The notes under the pieces were generated by a model. The model ran no database searches, was not told the DNA's origin, and worked only from the letters and a program-made list of their open reading frames with translations. A stretch of 64,000 bases of DNA from Mauremys mutica (lineage: Eukaryota; Chordata; Testudines; Geoemydidae), in assembly GCF_020497125.1 (NCBI RefSeq), contig NC_059081.1, positions 63,074,768 through 63,138,767 of the forward strand, read 5' to 3'. The position numbers and the translations under genes are program-made. This document shows positions 1 through 13,350 of the stretch, piece after piece (the first letter of the stretch is position 1; every line of letters begins with the position of its first letter).

Positions 1-590
1 CTGTGGAGAGGAGAGGATAGCAGGGTGGGTGGCGGAGAGGAGCGGATAGCAGGGTGGCGGGCGGAGAGGAGCGGAGAGCAGGGTGTCTGGCGGACAGGAG
101 CGGATAGCAGATTGGCTCGCGGAGAGTTGCGGATAGGAGATTGGCTGGCGGAGAGGAGCTGATAGCAGATTGGCTGGCGGAGAGGACCGGATAGCAGGGT
201 GGCTGGAGGAGGGGAACGGATAGTAGATTGGCTGGTGGACATGAGCGGATAGCAGATTGGCTGGCGGACAGGAGCGGATAACAGGGTGGCTGGCGGAGAG
301 GAGCGGATAGCAGATTGGCTGGCGGAGAGGAGCGGATAGCAGGGTGGCTGGCGGAGAGGAGCGGATAGCAGGGTGGATGGCGGAGAGGAGCGGATAGCAG
401 GGTGGCGGGCGGAGAGGAGCGGAGAGCAGGGTGGCTGGAGGAGTAGAACGGATAGCAGATTGGCTGGCGGACAGGAGCGGATAGCAGATTGGCTGGCGGA
501 CAGGAGCGGATAGCAGATTGGCTGGCGGAGAGGAGCGGATAGCAGATTGGCTGGCGGAGAGGAGCGGATAGCAGGGTGGCTGGCGGAGAG
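1..590. repeat. Higher-order block shared with 5,564-6,160
   Basis: The first stretch of the window carries a particular order of variant units: a CTGTGGAGAGGAGAGG start, two GTGGCGGGC-type units, a GTGTCTGGCGGACAGG unit, a TCGCGGAGAGTTGCGG unit, then a TAGTAGATT unit. The same order recurs from 5,564 with only scattered differences and one extra 29-bp unit further on. A shorter relative of this block starts near 1,641. This shows that many-unit blocks, not single units, were duplicated. Confidence 0.8.
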
Positions 591-3500
591 GAGCCGATAG
601 CAGATTTGCTGGCAGAGAGGAGCGGATAGGAGATTGGCTGGCGGAGAGCAGCGGATAGCAGATTGGCTGACACAGGAGCGGGTAGCAGATTGGCAGGCGG
701 TGAGGAGAAGATAGCAGATTGGCTGACGGAGAGGAGCGGATAGCAGGGTGGGTGGCGGAGAGTAGCAGATAGCAGATTGGCTGGGAGAGAGGAGTGGATA
801 GCAGGGTGGCTGGCGGAGAGGAGCGGATAGCAGGGTGGCTGGCGAGGGGGAGCGGATAGCAGGGTGGTTGGCGGAGAAAAGCAGATAGCAGGTTGGCTGG
901 TGGACTGGAGCGGATAGCAGGGTGCTTGGCGGATAGGAGCGGATAGCAGGGTGGTTGGCGGAGATGAGCGGATAGCAGGGTGGTTGGCGGAGAGGAGCGG
1001 ATAGCAGATTGGCTGGCGGAGAGGAGCGGATAGCAGGGTGGCTGGCGGAGAGGAGCGGACAGCAGATTGACTGACACAGGAGCTGATAGCAGATTGGCTG
1101 TCAAAGAGGAGAGGATATCAGATTGGCTGACAGAGGAGCGGATATCAGGGTGGCTGGCGGAGAGGAGCGGATAGCAGGGTGGCTGGCGGAGAGGAGCGGA
1201 TAGCAGGGTGGCTGTCGGAGTGGAGCGGATAGCAGGGTGGCTGGCGGAGTGGAGCGGATAGCTGATTGTCTGGCGGAGAGGAGCGGATAGCAACTTGGCT
1301 GGCGGAGAGGAGCGGATAGCAGGTTGGTTGGCGGAGAGGAGCGGATAGCAGATTAGATAGCTGAGAGGAGCGGATAGCAGATTAGATAGCGGAGAGGAGC
1401 GGATAGCAGATTGGCTGACACAGGAGCTGAAAACAGACTGGCTGGCGGAGAGGAGCGGATAGCAGACTGGCTGACACAGGAGCGGATAGCAGGGTGGTTG
1501 TCGGAGAGGAGCGGATAGCAGGGTGGTTTGCGGAGAGGAGAGGATAGCAGGGTGGCTGGTGGAGAGGAGCGGATAGCAGGGTGGATGACACAGGAGCGGA
1601 TAGCAGATTGGCTGGCAGAGAGGAGCGGATAGCAGATTGGCTGCGGAGAGGAGAGAATAGCAGGGTGGGTGGCGGAGAGGAGCGGATAGCAGGGTGGCGG
1701 GCGGAGAGGAGCGGAGAGCAGGGTGTCTGGCGGACAGGAGCGGATAGCAGATTGGCTCGCGGAGAGTTGCGGATAGGAGATTGGCTGGCGGAGAGGAGCT
1801 GATAGCAGATTGGCTGGCGGAGCGGAGCGGATAGCAGGGTGGCTGGAGGAGGGGAACGGATAGCAGATTGGCTGGCGGACATGAGCGGATAGCAGATTGG
1901 CTGGCGGATAGGAGCGGATAACAGGGTGGCTGGCGGAGAGGAGCGGATAGCATATTGGCTGGCGGAGAGGAGCGGATAGCATGGTGGCTGGCGGAGAGTA
2001 GCAGATAGCAGATTGGCTGACGGACAGGAGCGGATAGCAGGGTGACTGGAGCAGGGGAGCGGATAGCAGGGTTGCTGGCGGAGACGAGCGGATAGTAAGG
2101 TGGCTGGCGGAGAGGAGCGGATAGCAGATTGGCTGTCTGAGAGGAGCGGATAGCAGGGTGGGTGGCGGAGAGGAGCAGATAGCAGGGTGGGTGGCGGAGA
2201 GGAGCGGATAACAGGGTGGCTGGCGGAGAGGAGCGGATAGCACATTAGATAGCGGAGAGGAGCGGATAGCAGATTGGCTGGCGGAGAGGAGCGGATAGCA
2301 GACTGGCTGACACAGGAGCGGATAACAGACTTTCTGGCGGAGAGGAGCGGATAGCAGACTGGCTGACACAGGAGCGGATAGCAGGGTGGTTGGCGGAGAG
2401 GAGCGGATAGCAGGGTGGTTGGCGGAGAGGAGCGGATAGCAGGGTGGCTGGTGGAGAGGAGCTGATAGCAGGGTGGATGACACAGGAGCGGATAGCAGGG
2501 TGGCGGGCGGAGAGGAGCGGAGAGCAGGGTGTCTGGCGGACAGGAGCGGATAGCAGATTGGCTCGGGGAGAGTTGCGGATAGGAGATTGGCTTGCGGAGA
2601 GGAGCTGACAGCAGATTGCCTGGCGGAGAGGAGCGGATAGCAGGGTGGCTGGAGGAGAAGAAAGGATAGCAGATTGGCTGGCGGACAGGAGCGGATAGCA
2701 GATTGGCTGGCGGACACGAGCGGATAACAGGGTGGCTGGCGGAGGGGAGCGGATAGAAGGGTGCGTGGCGGAGAGGAGCGGATAGCAGGGTGGCTGGCGT
2801 AGAGGAGCGGATAGAAGGGTGGCGGGCGGAGAGGAGAGGAGAGCAGGGTGTCTGGCGGACAGGAGCGGATAGCAGATTGGCTCGCGGAGAGTTGCGGATA
2901 GGAGATTGGCTTGCGGAGATGAGCTGATAGCAGATTGGCTGGCGGAGAGGAGCGGATAGCAGGGTGGCTGGCGTGGAGGAGCGGATAGAAGGGTGGCGGG
3001 CGGAGAGGAGCGTAGAGCAGGGTGTCTGGCGGACAGGAGCGGATAGCAGATTGGATCGCGGAGAGTTGCGGATAGGAGATTGGCTTGCGGAGAGGAGCGG
3101 ATAGCAGGGTGGCTGAGGGAGAAGAACGGATAACAGATTGGCTGGCGGACAGGAGCGGATAGCAGATTGGCTGGCGGAGAGGAGCGGATAGCAGATTGGC
3201 TGGCGGAGAGGAGCTCACACAGGAGCGGATAGCAGGGTGGTTGGCGGAGAGGAGCGGATAGCAGGGTGGCTGGCGGAGAGGAGCGGATAGCAGGGTGGCT
3301 GGGGTAGAGGAGCGGATAGCAGGGTGGCTGGCGGAGAGGAGCGGATAGCACATTAGCTGACACAGGAGCGGATAGCAGGGTGGCTGGTGGAGAGGAGCGG
3401 AGAGCAGATTGGCTGGCGGAGAGGAGCGGATAGCAGGGTGGCTGGCGGAGAGGAGCGGATAGCAGGGTGGCTGGCGGAGAGGAGCGGATAGCAGATTGGC

Positions 3501-3984
3501 TGGCGGAGAGGAGCGGATAGCAGATTGGCTGGCGGAGAGGAGCGGATAGGAGATTGGCTGGCGGAGAGGAGCGGATAGCAGATTGGCTGACACAGGAGCG
3601 GATATTAGATTGGCTGACGGAGAGGAGTGGATAGCAGATTGGCTGAAAAAGAGGAGCGGACAGCAGATTGGCTGACACAGGAGCGGATAGCAGATTGGCT
3701 GGCGGAGAGGAGCGGATAGCAGGGTGGCTGGCGGAGAGGAGCGGATAACAGGGTGGCTGGCGGAGAGGAGCGGATAGCAGGTTGGTTGGCGGAGAGGAGC
3801 GGATAGCAGATTCGCTGGCGGAGAGGAGCGGATACCAGGGTGGCTGGAGGAGAAGAACGGATAGCAGATTGGCTGGCGGAAAGGAGCGGATAGCAGATTG
3901 GATGGCGGAAAGGAGCGGATAGCAGGGTGGCTGGCGGAGAGGAGCGGATAGCAGGGTGGCTGGCGGAGAGGAGCGGATAGCAGG

Positions 3985-4100
3985 GTGGCTGGCGTACGGG
4001 AGCGGATAGCAGGGTGGCTGGCGTACGGGAGCGGATAGCAGGGTGGCTGGCGTACGGGAGCGGATAGCAGGGTGGCTGGCGTACGGGAGCGGATAGCAGG
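3985..4100. repeat. Local homogeneous run, GTACGGG variant
   Basis: Four consecutive 29-bp units carry GCGTACGGGAGCGG in place of GCGGAGAGGAGCGG. The variant was seen only here, so a private mutation spread to its neighbours by local tandem duplication. Confidence 0.8.
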
Positions 4101-4654
4101 GTGGCTGGCGGAGAGGAGCGGATAGCAGGGTCGCTGGCGGAGAGGAGCGGATAGCAGATTGGCTGGCGGAGAGGAGCGGATAGCAGGGTGGCTGGCGGAG
4201 ATGAGCGGATAGCAGGGTGGGAGCGGATAGCAGATTGTCTGGCGGAAGAGAGCAGAAAGCAGGGTGGCTTGCGGAGGGGAGCGGATAGCAGGGTGGTTGG
4301 CGGAGAGGAGCGGATAGCAGGGTGGCGGAGATGAGCGGCTATCATGGTGGCTGCTGGGTGGGAGCGGATAGCAGATTGTCTGGCGGAAGAGAGCAGAAAG
4401 CAGGGTGGCTTGCGGAGGGGAGCGGATAGCAGGGTGGTTGGCGGAGAGGAGCGGATAGCAGGGTGGCTGGAGGAGAGGAGCGGATAGCAGATTGGCTGGC
4501 GGAGAGGAGCGGATAGCAGGGTGGCTGGCAGAGAGGAGCGGATAGCAGATTGGCTAGCGGAGAGTTGCGGATAGGAGATTGGCTGGCGGAGAGGGGCGGA
4601 TTGCAGATTGGCTGGCGGAGAGGAGCGGATAGCAGGGTGGCTTGCGCAGGGGAG

Positions 4655-4815
4655 CGGATAGCAGGGTGGCTGGAGGAGAGGAGCGGATAGCAGGGTGGCT
4701 GGAGGAGAGGAGCGGATAGCAGGGTGGCTGGAGGAGAGGAGCGGATAGCAGGGTGGCTGGAGGAGAGGAGCGGATAGCAGGGTGGCTGGAGGAGAGGAGC
4801 GGATAGCAGGGTGGC
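4655..4815. repeat. Local homogeneous run, GGAGGAGAGG variant
   Basis: About five consecutive units share CTGGAGGAGAGG instead of CTGGCGGAGAGG together with the GGGT switch state. A second run of this variant, but with the GATT state, lies at 7,840-8,045. The same point variant therefore exists in both switch backgrounds. Confidence 0.75.
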
Positions 4816-7439
4816 TGGCGGAGAGGAGCGGATAGCAGATTGCCTGGCGGAAAGGAGAGGATAGCAGATTGGATGGTGGACAGGAGCGGATAGCAGATTG
4901 CCTGGAGGAGAGTTGCGGATAGGAGATTGGCTGGCGGAGAGGAGCGGATAGCATATTGGCTGGCGGAGAGGAGCGGAAAGCAGAGTGGCTGGCGGAGAGG
5001 AGCGGATAGCAGATTGGCTGGCGGAGAGGAGCGGATAGCAGATTGCCTGGCGGAGAGGAGCGGATAGCATATTGGCTGGCGGAGAGGAGCGGATAGCATA
5101 TTGGCTGGCGGAGAGGAGCGGATAGCATATTGGCTGGCGGAGAGGAGCGGATAGCATATTGGCTGGCGGAGAGGAGCGGATAACATATTGGCTGGCGGAG
5201 GGGAGCGGATAGCAAGGTGGCTGGCGGAGAGGAGCGGATAGCAAGGTTGCTGGCGGAGAGGAGTGGACAGCAGATTGGCTGACGGAGAGGAGCGGATAGC
5301 AGGGTGGGTGGCGGAGATGAGTGGATAGCAGGGTGGCTGGCGGAGAGGAGCGGATATCAGATTGGCTGACACAGGAGCGGATAACAGACTGGCTGGCGGA
5401 GAGGAGCGGATAGCAGACTGGCTGACACAGGAGCGGATAGCAGGGTGGTTGGCGGAGAGGAGGGGATAGCAGGGTGGTTGGCGGAGAGGAGCGGATAGCA
5501 GGGTGGCTGGTGGAGAGGAGCGGATAGCAGGGTGGATAACTCAGGAGCGGATAGCAGATTGACTGTGGAGAGGAGAGGATAGCAGGGTGGGTGGCGGAGA
5601 GGAGCGGATAGCAGGGTGGCGGGCGGAGAGGAGCGGAGAGCAGGGTGTCTGGCGGACAGGAGCGGATAGCAGATTGGCTCGCGGAGAGTTGCGGATAGGA
5701 GATTGGCTGGCGGAGAGGAGCTGATAGCAGATTGGCTGGCGGAGCGGAGCGGATAGCAGGGTGGCTGGAGGAGGGGAACGGATAGTAGATTGGCTGGTGG
5801 ACATGAGCGGATAGCAGATTGGCTGGCGGACAGGAGCGGATAACAGGGTGGCTGGCGGAGAGGAGCGGATAGCAGATTGGCTGGCGGAGAGGAGCGGATA
5901 GCAGGGTGGCTGGCGGAGAGGAGCGGATAGCAGGGTGGATGGCGGAGAGGAGCGGATAGCAGGGTGGCGGGCGGAGAGGAGCGGATAGCAGGGTGGCGGG
6001 CGGAGAGGAGCGGAGAGCAGGGTGGCTGGAGGAGTAGAACGGATAGCAGATTGGCTGGCGGACAGGAGCGGATAGCAGATTGGCTGGCGGACAGGAGCGG
6101 ATAGCAGATTGGCTGGCGGAGAGGAGCGGATAGCAGATTGGCTGACACAGGAGCGGATAGCAGGGTGGTTGGCGGAGAGGAGCAGATAGCAGGGTGGATG
6201 GCGGAGAGGAGCGGATAGCAGCGTGGATGACACAGGAGTGGATAGCAGATTGGTTGGCGGAGAGGAGCGGATAGCAGATTGGCTGCGGAGAGGAGAGAAT
6301 AGCAGGGTGGGTGGCGGAGAGGAGCGGATAGCAGGGTGGCTGGGGTAGAGGAGCGGATAGCAGGGTGGCTGGCGGAGAGGAGCGGAGAGCAGGGTGGCTG
6401 GCGGAGAGGAGCGGAGAGCAGGGTGGCTGGAGGAGAGGAGCCGATAGCAGGGTGGCTGGCGGAGAGGAGCCGATAGCAGGGTGGCTGGCGGAGAGGAGCC
6501 GATAGCAGGGTGGCTGGCGGAGAGGAGCGGATAGGAGATTGGCTGGCGGAGAGGAGCGGATAGCAGATTGGCTGGCGGAGAGGAGCGGATAGCAGATTGG
6601 CTGACACAGGAGCGGGTAGCAGATTGGCAGGCGGTGAGGAGCTGATAGCAGATTGGCTTGCGGAGAGGAGCGGATAACAGGGTGGCTGGCGGAGAGGAGC
6701 GGATAGCAGGTTGGTTGGCGGAGAGGAGCGGATAGCACATTAGATAGCGGAGAGGAGCGGATAGCAGATTGGCTCGCGGAGAGTTGCGGATAGGAGATTG
6801 GCTTGCGGAGAGGAGCTGATAGCAGATTGGCTGGCGGAGAGGAGCGGATAGCAGGGTGGCTGGAGGAGAAGAACGGATAGCAGATTGGCTGACACAGGAG
6901 CGGATAGCAGATTGGCTGACACAGGAGCGGTTAGCAGATTGGCTGACACAGGAGCGGTTAGCAGATTGGCTGGCGGAGAGGAACGGATAGCAGATTGGCT
7001 GGCGGAGAGGAGCGTATAGCAGATTGGCTGACACAGGAGCGGATAGGAGATTGGCATGCGGAGAGGATCTGATAGCAGATTGGCTGACACAGGAGCAGGT
7101 AGCAGATTGGCTTGTGGAGAGGAGCGGATTGCAGATTGGCTGACACAGGAGCGGATAGCCGATTGGCTGACGGAGATGAGTGGATAGCAGATTGGCTGTA
7201 AAATAGGATCGGATAGCAGTTTGGCTGACACAGGAGCAGATAGCAGATTGGCTGACACAGGAGCGGATAGCAGATTGGCTGGCGGAGAGGAACGGATAGC
7301 AGTTTGGCTGGCGGAGAGGAGCGGATAGGAGATTGGCATGCGGAGAGGAGCTGATAGCAGATTGACTGACACAGGAGCGGGTCGCAGATTGGCTAATGGA
7401 GAGGAGCAGATTGCATATTGGCTTGCGGAGAGGAGCGGA

Positions 7440-8225
7440 CAGCAGATTGGCTGGCGGAGAGGAGCGGATAGCAGGGTGGCTGGCGGAGAGGAGCGGATAG
7501 CAGGGTGGCTGGCGGAGAGGAGCGGATAGCAGGGTGGCTGGCGGAGAGGAGCGGATAGCAGGGTGGCTGGCGGAGAGGAGCGGATAGCAGGGTGGCTGGC
7601 GGAGAGGAGCGGATAGCAGGGTGGCTGGCGGAGAGGAGCGGATAGGAGGGTGGCTGGCGGAGAGGTGCGGATACCAGGGTGGCTGGCGGAGAGGGGCGGC
7701 TATCAGATTGGCTGGCGGAGAGGGGCGGCTATCAGATTGGCTGGCGGAGAGGTGCTAATAGCAGATGGGCTGGCGGAGAGGAGCGGATAGCAGGGTGGCT
7801 GTCGGAGAGAAGCGGATAGCAGGGTGGCTGGCGGAGAGGAGCGGATAGCAGATTGGCTGGAGGAGAGGAGCGGATAGCAGATTGGCTGGAGGAGAGGAGC
7901 GGATAGCAGATTGGCTGGAGGAGAGGAGCGGATAGCAGATTGGCTGGAGGAGAGGAGCGGATAACAGATTGGCTGGAGGAGAGGAGCGGATAGCAGATTG
8001 GCTGGAGGAGAGGAGCGGATAGCAGATTGACTGGAGGAGAGGAGCGGATAGCAGGGTGGCTGGCGGAGAGGAGCGGATAGCAGATTGGCTGGCGGAGAGG
8101 AGCGGATAGCAGATTGGCTGGCGGAGAGGAGCGGATAGCAGATTGGCTGGCGGAGAGGAGCGGATAGCAGATTGGCTGGCGGAGAGGAGCGGATAGCAGA
8201 TTGGCTGGCGGAGAGGAGCGGATAG
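7440..8225. repeat. Three successive homogenised runs of the 29-bp unit
   Basis: Seven or so near-identical GGGT units (7,455-7,650) are followed, after a few diverged units, by about seven GATT units carrying GGAGGAG (7,840-8,045), and then by six GATT units with the standard GGCGGAG (8,070-8,225). Low divergence within each run and sharp switches between runs are typical of recent local expansion. Confidence 0.8.
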
Positions 8226-9799
8226 CAGGGCGGGTGGCGGAGAGGAGCGGATAGAAAATTGGCTGGCGGAGAGGAGCGGATAGGAGATTGGCTAGCGGAG
8301 AGGAGCGGATAGCAGATTGGCTGGCGGAGAGGAGCGGATAGCAGATTGGCTGGCGGAGAGGAGCGGATAGCAGGGTGGCTGTCGGAGAGGAGCGGATAGC
8401 AGGGTGGCTGTCGGAGAGGAGCGGATAGCAGGGTGGCTGTCGGAGAGGAGCGGATAGCAGATATGCTGGCGGAGAGGAGCGGATAGCAGGGTGGCTGGCG
8501 GAGATGAGCGGATAGCAGGGTGGCTGGTGGGTGGGAGCGGATAGCAGGGTGGTTGGCGGAGAGGAGCGGATAGCAGATTGTCTGGCGGAAGAGAGCAGAA
8601 AGCAGGGTGGTTTGCGGAGGGGAGCGGATAGCAGGGTGGTTGGCGGAGAGGAGCGGATAGCAGGGTGGCTGGAGGAGAGGAGCGGATAGCAGATTGGCTG
8701 GCGGAGAGGAGCGGATAGCAGGGTGGCTGGCGGAGAGGAGCGGATAGCAAATTGGCTGGCGGAGAGGAGCGCATAGCAGGGTGGCTTCCGGAGGGGAGCG
8801 GATAGCAGGGTGGCTGTCGGAGAGGAGCGGATAGCAGGGTGGCTGTCGGAGAGGAGCGGATAGCAGATTGGCTGGCGGAGAGGAGCGGTTAGCAGGGTGG
8901 CTGGCAGAGAGGAGCGGTTAGCAGGGTGGCTGGCAGAGAGGAGCGGATAGCAGATTGGCTAGCGGAGAGTTGCGGATAGGAGATTGGCTGGCGGAGAGGG
9001 GCGGATTGCAGATTGGCTGGCGGAGAGGAGCGGATAGCAGGGTGGCTGGCGGAGAGGAGCGGATAGCAGATTGCCTGGCGGAGAGGAGCGGATAGCAGAT
9101 TGGCTGGCGGAAAGAAGAGGATAGCAGATTGGCTGGCGGAAAGAAGAGGATAGCAGATTGGATGGTGGACAGGAGTGGATAGCAGATTGCCTGGAGGAGA
9201 GTTGCGGATAGGAGGTTGGCTGGCGGAGAGGAGCGGATAGCATATTGGCTGGCGGAGAGGAGCGGATAGCAGGGTGGCTGGCGGAGGGGAGCAGATAGCA
9301 GGGTGGCTGGCGGAGGGGAGCAGATAGCAGGGTGGCTGGCGGAGGGGAGCAGATAGCAGGGTGGCTGGCGGAGGGGAGCAGATAGCAGGGTGGCTTGCGG
9401 AGAGGAGCGGATAGCAAGGTTGCTGGCGGTGTGGAGCGGATAGCAGATTAGCTGACGGAGAGGAGCGGATAGCAGGGTGGGTGGCGGAGAGGAGCAGATA
9501 GCAGATTGGCTGGCGGAGAGGAGTGGATAGCAGGGTGGCTGGCGGAGAGGAGCGGATATCAGGGTGGCTGGCGAGGGGGAGCGGATAGCAGGGTGGTTGG
9601 CGGAGAAAAGCAGATAGCAGGTTGGCTGGTGGACTGGAGCGGATAGCAGGGTGCTTGGCGGATAGGAGCGGATAGCAGGGTGGTTGGCGGAGATGAGCGG
9701 ATAGCAGGGTGGTTGGCGGAGATGAGCGGATAGCAGGGTGGCTGGCGCAGAGGAGCGGATAGAGGGTGGCTGGCGGAGAGGAGCGGATAGCAGATTGTC

Positions 9800-9960
9800 T
9801 GGCGGAGAGGAGCGGATAGCAACTTGGCTGGCGGAGAGGAGCGGATAGCAACTTGGCTGGCGGAGAGGAGCGGATAGCAACTTGGCTGGCGGAGAGGAGC
9901 GGATAGCAACTTGGCTGGCGGAGAGGAGCGGATAGCAACTTGGCTGGCGGAGAGGAGCGG
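9800..9960. repeat. Local homogeneous run, CAACTTGGCTGG variant
   Basis: About six consecutive units have AGCAACTTGGCTGG instead of AGCAGATTGGCTGG. A single unit of the same kind occurs near 1,290, within a block that matches 9,560-9,720, so this run expanded after that block was copied. Confidence 0.75.
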
Positions 9961-10379
9961 ATAGCAGGTTGGTTGGCGGAGAGGAGCGGATAGCAGATTA
10001 GATAGCGGAGAGGAGCGGATATCAGATTGGCTGACACAGGAGCGGATAACAGACTAGCTGGCGGAGAGGAGCGGATAGCAGACTGGCTGACACAGGAGCA
10101 GATAGCAGGGTGGTTGGCGGAGAGGAGCGGATAGCAGGGTGGTTGGCGGAGAGGAGCGGATAGCAGGGTGGTTGGCGGAGAGGAGCGGATAGCAGGGTGG
10201 CTGGTGGAGAGGAGCTGATAGCAGCGTGGATGACACAGGAGCGGATAGCAGATTGGCTGGCGGAGAGGAGCGGATAGCAGATTGGCTGCGGAGAGGAGAG
10301 GATAGCAGTGTGGGTGGCGGAGAGGAGCGGATAGCAGGGTGGCTGGCGTAGAGGAGCGGATAGCAGGGTGGCGGGCGGA

Positions 10380-13350
10380 GGGGAGCGGATAGCAGGGTGT
10401 CTGGCGGAGGGGAGCAGATAGCAGGGTGACTGGCGGAGGGGAGCAGATAGCAGGGTGACTGGCGGAGGGGAGCAGATAGCAGGGTGACTGGCGGAGGGGA
10501 GCAGATAGCAGGGTGGCTTGCGGAGAGGAGCGGATAGCAGATTGGCTGACGGAGAGGAGCGGATAGCAGGGTGGGTGGCGGAGAGGAGCGGATAGCAGGG
10601 TGGCTGGCGGAGAGGAGCGGATAGCAGACTGGCTGACACAGGAGCGGATAGCAGGGTGGTTGGCGGAGAGGAGCGGATAGCAGGGTGGTTGGCGGAGAGG
10701 AGCGGATAACAGGGTGGCTGGCGGAGAGGAGCGGATAGCAGGGTGGATGACTCAGGAGCGGATAGCAGATTGGCTGGCAGAGAGGAGCGGATAGCAGATT
10801 GACTGCGGAGAGGAGAGGATAGCAGGGTGGCGGGCGGAGAGGAGCGGAGAGCAGGGTGTCTGGCGGACAGGAGCGGATAGCAGATTGGCTCGCGGAGAGT
10901 TGCGGATAGGAGATTGGCTGGCGGAGAGGAGCTGATAGCAGATTGGCTGGCGGAGCGGAGCGGATAGCAGGGTGGCTGGAGGAGGGGAACGGATAGCAGA
11001 TTGGCTGGCGGACAGGAGCGGATAACAGGGTGGCTGGCGGAGAGGAGCGGATAGCAGGGTGGCTGGCGGAGAGGAGCGCATAGCAGGGTGGCGGGCGGAG
11101 TGGAGCGGAGAGCAGGGTGTCTGGCGGACAGGAGCGGATAGCAGATTGGCTCGCTGAGAGTTGTGGACAGGAGATTGGCTTGCGGAGAGGAACTGACAGC
11201 AGATTGGCTGGCGGAGAGGAGCGGATAGCAGGGTGGCTGGAGGATAAGAAAGGATAGCAGATTGGCTGGCGTACAGGAGCGGATAGCAGATTGGCTGGCG
11301 GAGAGGAGCGGATAGCAGGGTGTCTGGCGGAGAGGAGCGAATAGCAGGGTGGCTGGCGGAGAGGAGCGAATAGCAGGGTGGCGGGCGTAGAGGAGCGGAG
11401 AGCAGGGTGGCGGGCGGAGAGGAGCGGAGAGCAGGGTGGCTGGCGGAGAGGAGCGAATAGCAGGGTGGCTGGCGGAGAGGAGCGAATAGCAGGGTGGCGG
11501 GCGTAGAGGAGCGGAGAGCAGGGTGGCGGGCGGAGAGGAGCGGAGAGCAGGGTGGCGGGCGGAGAGGAGCGGAGAGCAGGGTGGCGGGCGGACAGGAGCG
11601 GATAGCAGATTGGCTCGCGGAGAGTTGCGGATAGGAGATTGGCTGGCGGAGAGGAGCTGATAGCAGATTGGCTGGCGGAGCGGAGCGGATAGCAGGGTGG
11701 CTGGAGGAGGGGAACGGATAGCAGATTGGCTGGCGGACAGGAGCGGATAACAGGGTGGCTGGCGGAGAGGAGCGGATAGCAGGGTGGCTGGCGGAGAGGA
11801 GCGGATAGCAGGGTGGCGGGCGGAGTGGAGCGGAGAGCAGGGTGTCTGGCGGACAGGAGCGGATAGCAGATTGGCTCGCTGAGAGTTGCGGACAGGAGAT
11901 TGGCTTGCGGAGAGGAACTGACAGCAGATTGGCTGGCGGAGAGGAGCGGATAGCAGGGTGGCTGGAGGAGAAGAAAGGATAGCAGATTGGCTGGCGTACA
12001 GGAGCGGATAGCAGATTGGCTGGCGGAGAGGAGCGGATAGCAGGGTGGCTGGCGGAGAGGAGCGAATAGCAGGGTGGCTGGCGGAGAGGAGCGGATAGCA
12101 GGGTGGCGGGCGGAGAGGAGCGGAGAGCAGGGTGGCGGGCGGAGAGGAGCGGAGAGCAGGGTGGCGGGCGGAGAGGAGCGGAGAGCAGGGTGGCGGGCGG
12201 AGAGGAGCGGAGAGCAGGGTGGCAGGCGGACAGCAGCGGATAGCAGATTGGCTCGCGGAGAGTTGCGGATAGCAGATTGGCTGGCGGAGCGGAGCTGATA
12301 GCAGATTGGCTGGCGGAGCGGAGCTGATAGCAGGGTGGCTGGAGGAGGGGAACGGATAGCAGATTGGCTGGCGGACATGAGCGGATAGCAGATTGGCTGG
12401 CGGACATGAGCGGATAGCAGATTGGCTGACGGACAGGAGCGGATAGCAGGGTGGGTGGCGGAGAGGAGCCGATAGCAGGGTGGCTGGCGGAGACGAGCGG
12501 ATAGCAGATTGGCTGTCTGAGAGGAGCGGATAGCAGGGTGGGTGGCGGAGAGGAGCCGATAGCAGGGTGGGTGGCGGAGAGGAGCCGATAGCAGGGTGGG
12601 TGGCGGAGAGGAGCCGATAGCAGGGTGGCTGGCGGAGAGGAGCCGATAGCAGGGTGGCTGGCGGAGAGGAGCCGATAGCAGGGTGGCTGGCGGAGAGGAG
12701 CCGATAGCAGGGTGGCTGGCGGAGAGGAGCCGATAGCAGGGTGGCTGGCGGAGAGGAGCCGATAGCAGCGTGGCTGGCGGAGAGGAGCCGATAGCAGCGT
12801 GGCTGGCGGAGAGGAGCCGATAGCAGCGTGGCTGGCGGAGAGGAGCCGATAGCAGAGTGGCTGGCGGAGAGGAGCCGATAGCAGAGTGGCTGGCGGAGAG
12901 GAGCCGATAGCAGAGTGGCTGGCGGAGAGGAGCCGATAGCAGAGTGGCTGGCGGAGAGGAGCCGATAGCAGATTGGCTGGCGGAGAGGAGCGGATAGCAG
13001 ATTGGCTGACACAGGAGCGGGTAGCAGATTTGCAGGCGGTGAGGAACGGATAGCAGATTGGCTTGCGGAGAGGAGCGGATTACAGATTGGATGACACAGA
13101 AGCGGATAGCAGATTGGCTGACGGAGAGGAGTGGATAGCAGATTGGCTGAAAAAGAGGAGCGGACAGCAGATTGGCTGACACAGGAGCGGATAGCAGATT
13201 GGCTGGCGGAGAGGAGCGGATAGCAGGGTGGCTGGCGGAGAGGAGCGGATAACAGGGTGGCTGTCGGAGAGGAGCGGATAGCAGGTTGCTTGGCGGAGAG
13301 GAGCGGATAGCACATTAGATAGCGGAGAGGAGTGGATAGCAGATTGGCTG
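10380..13350. repeat. Higher-order block, copy A (about 3 kb)
   Basis: This block has a recognisable order: GAGCAGATAGC/GTGACTGG units, units with GACTCAGGAG, several GTGGCGGGC units, a long run of CCGATAG units (about 12,460-12,975), a GGTGAGGAACGG unit, AAAAAGAGGAGCGG units and a GCACATTAGATAGCGG unit. The same order recurs at 14,470-17,770, offset 4,072 bp at the left end and about 4,419 bp at the right end, with unit gains and losses in between. Confidence 0.8.
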
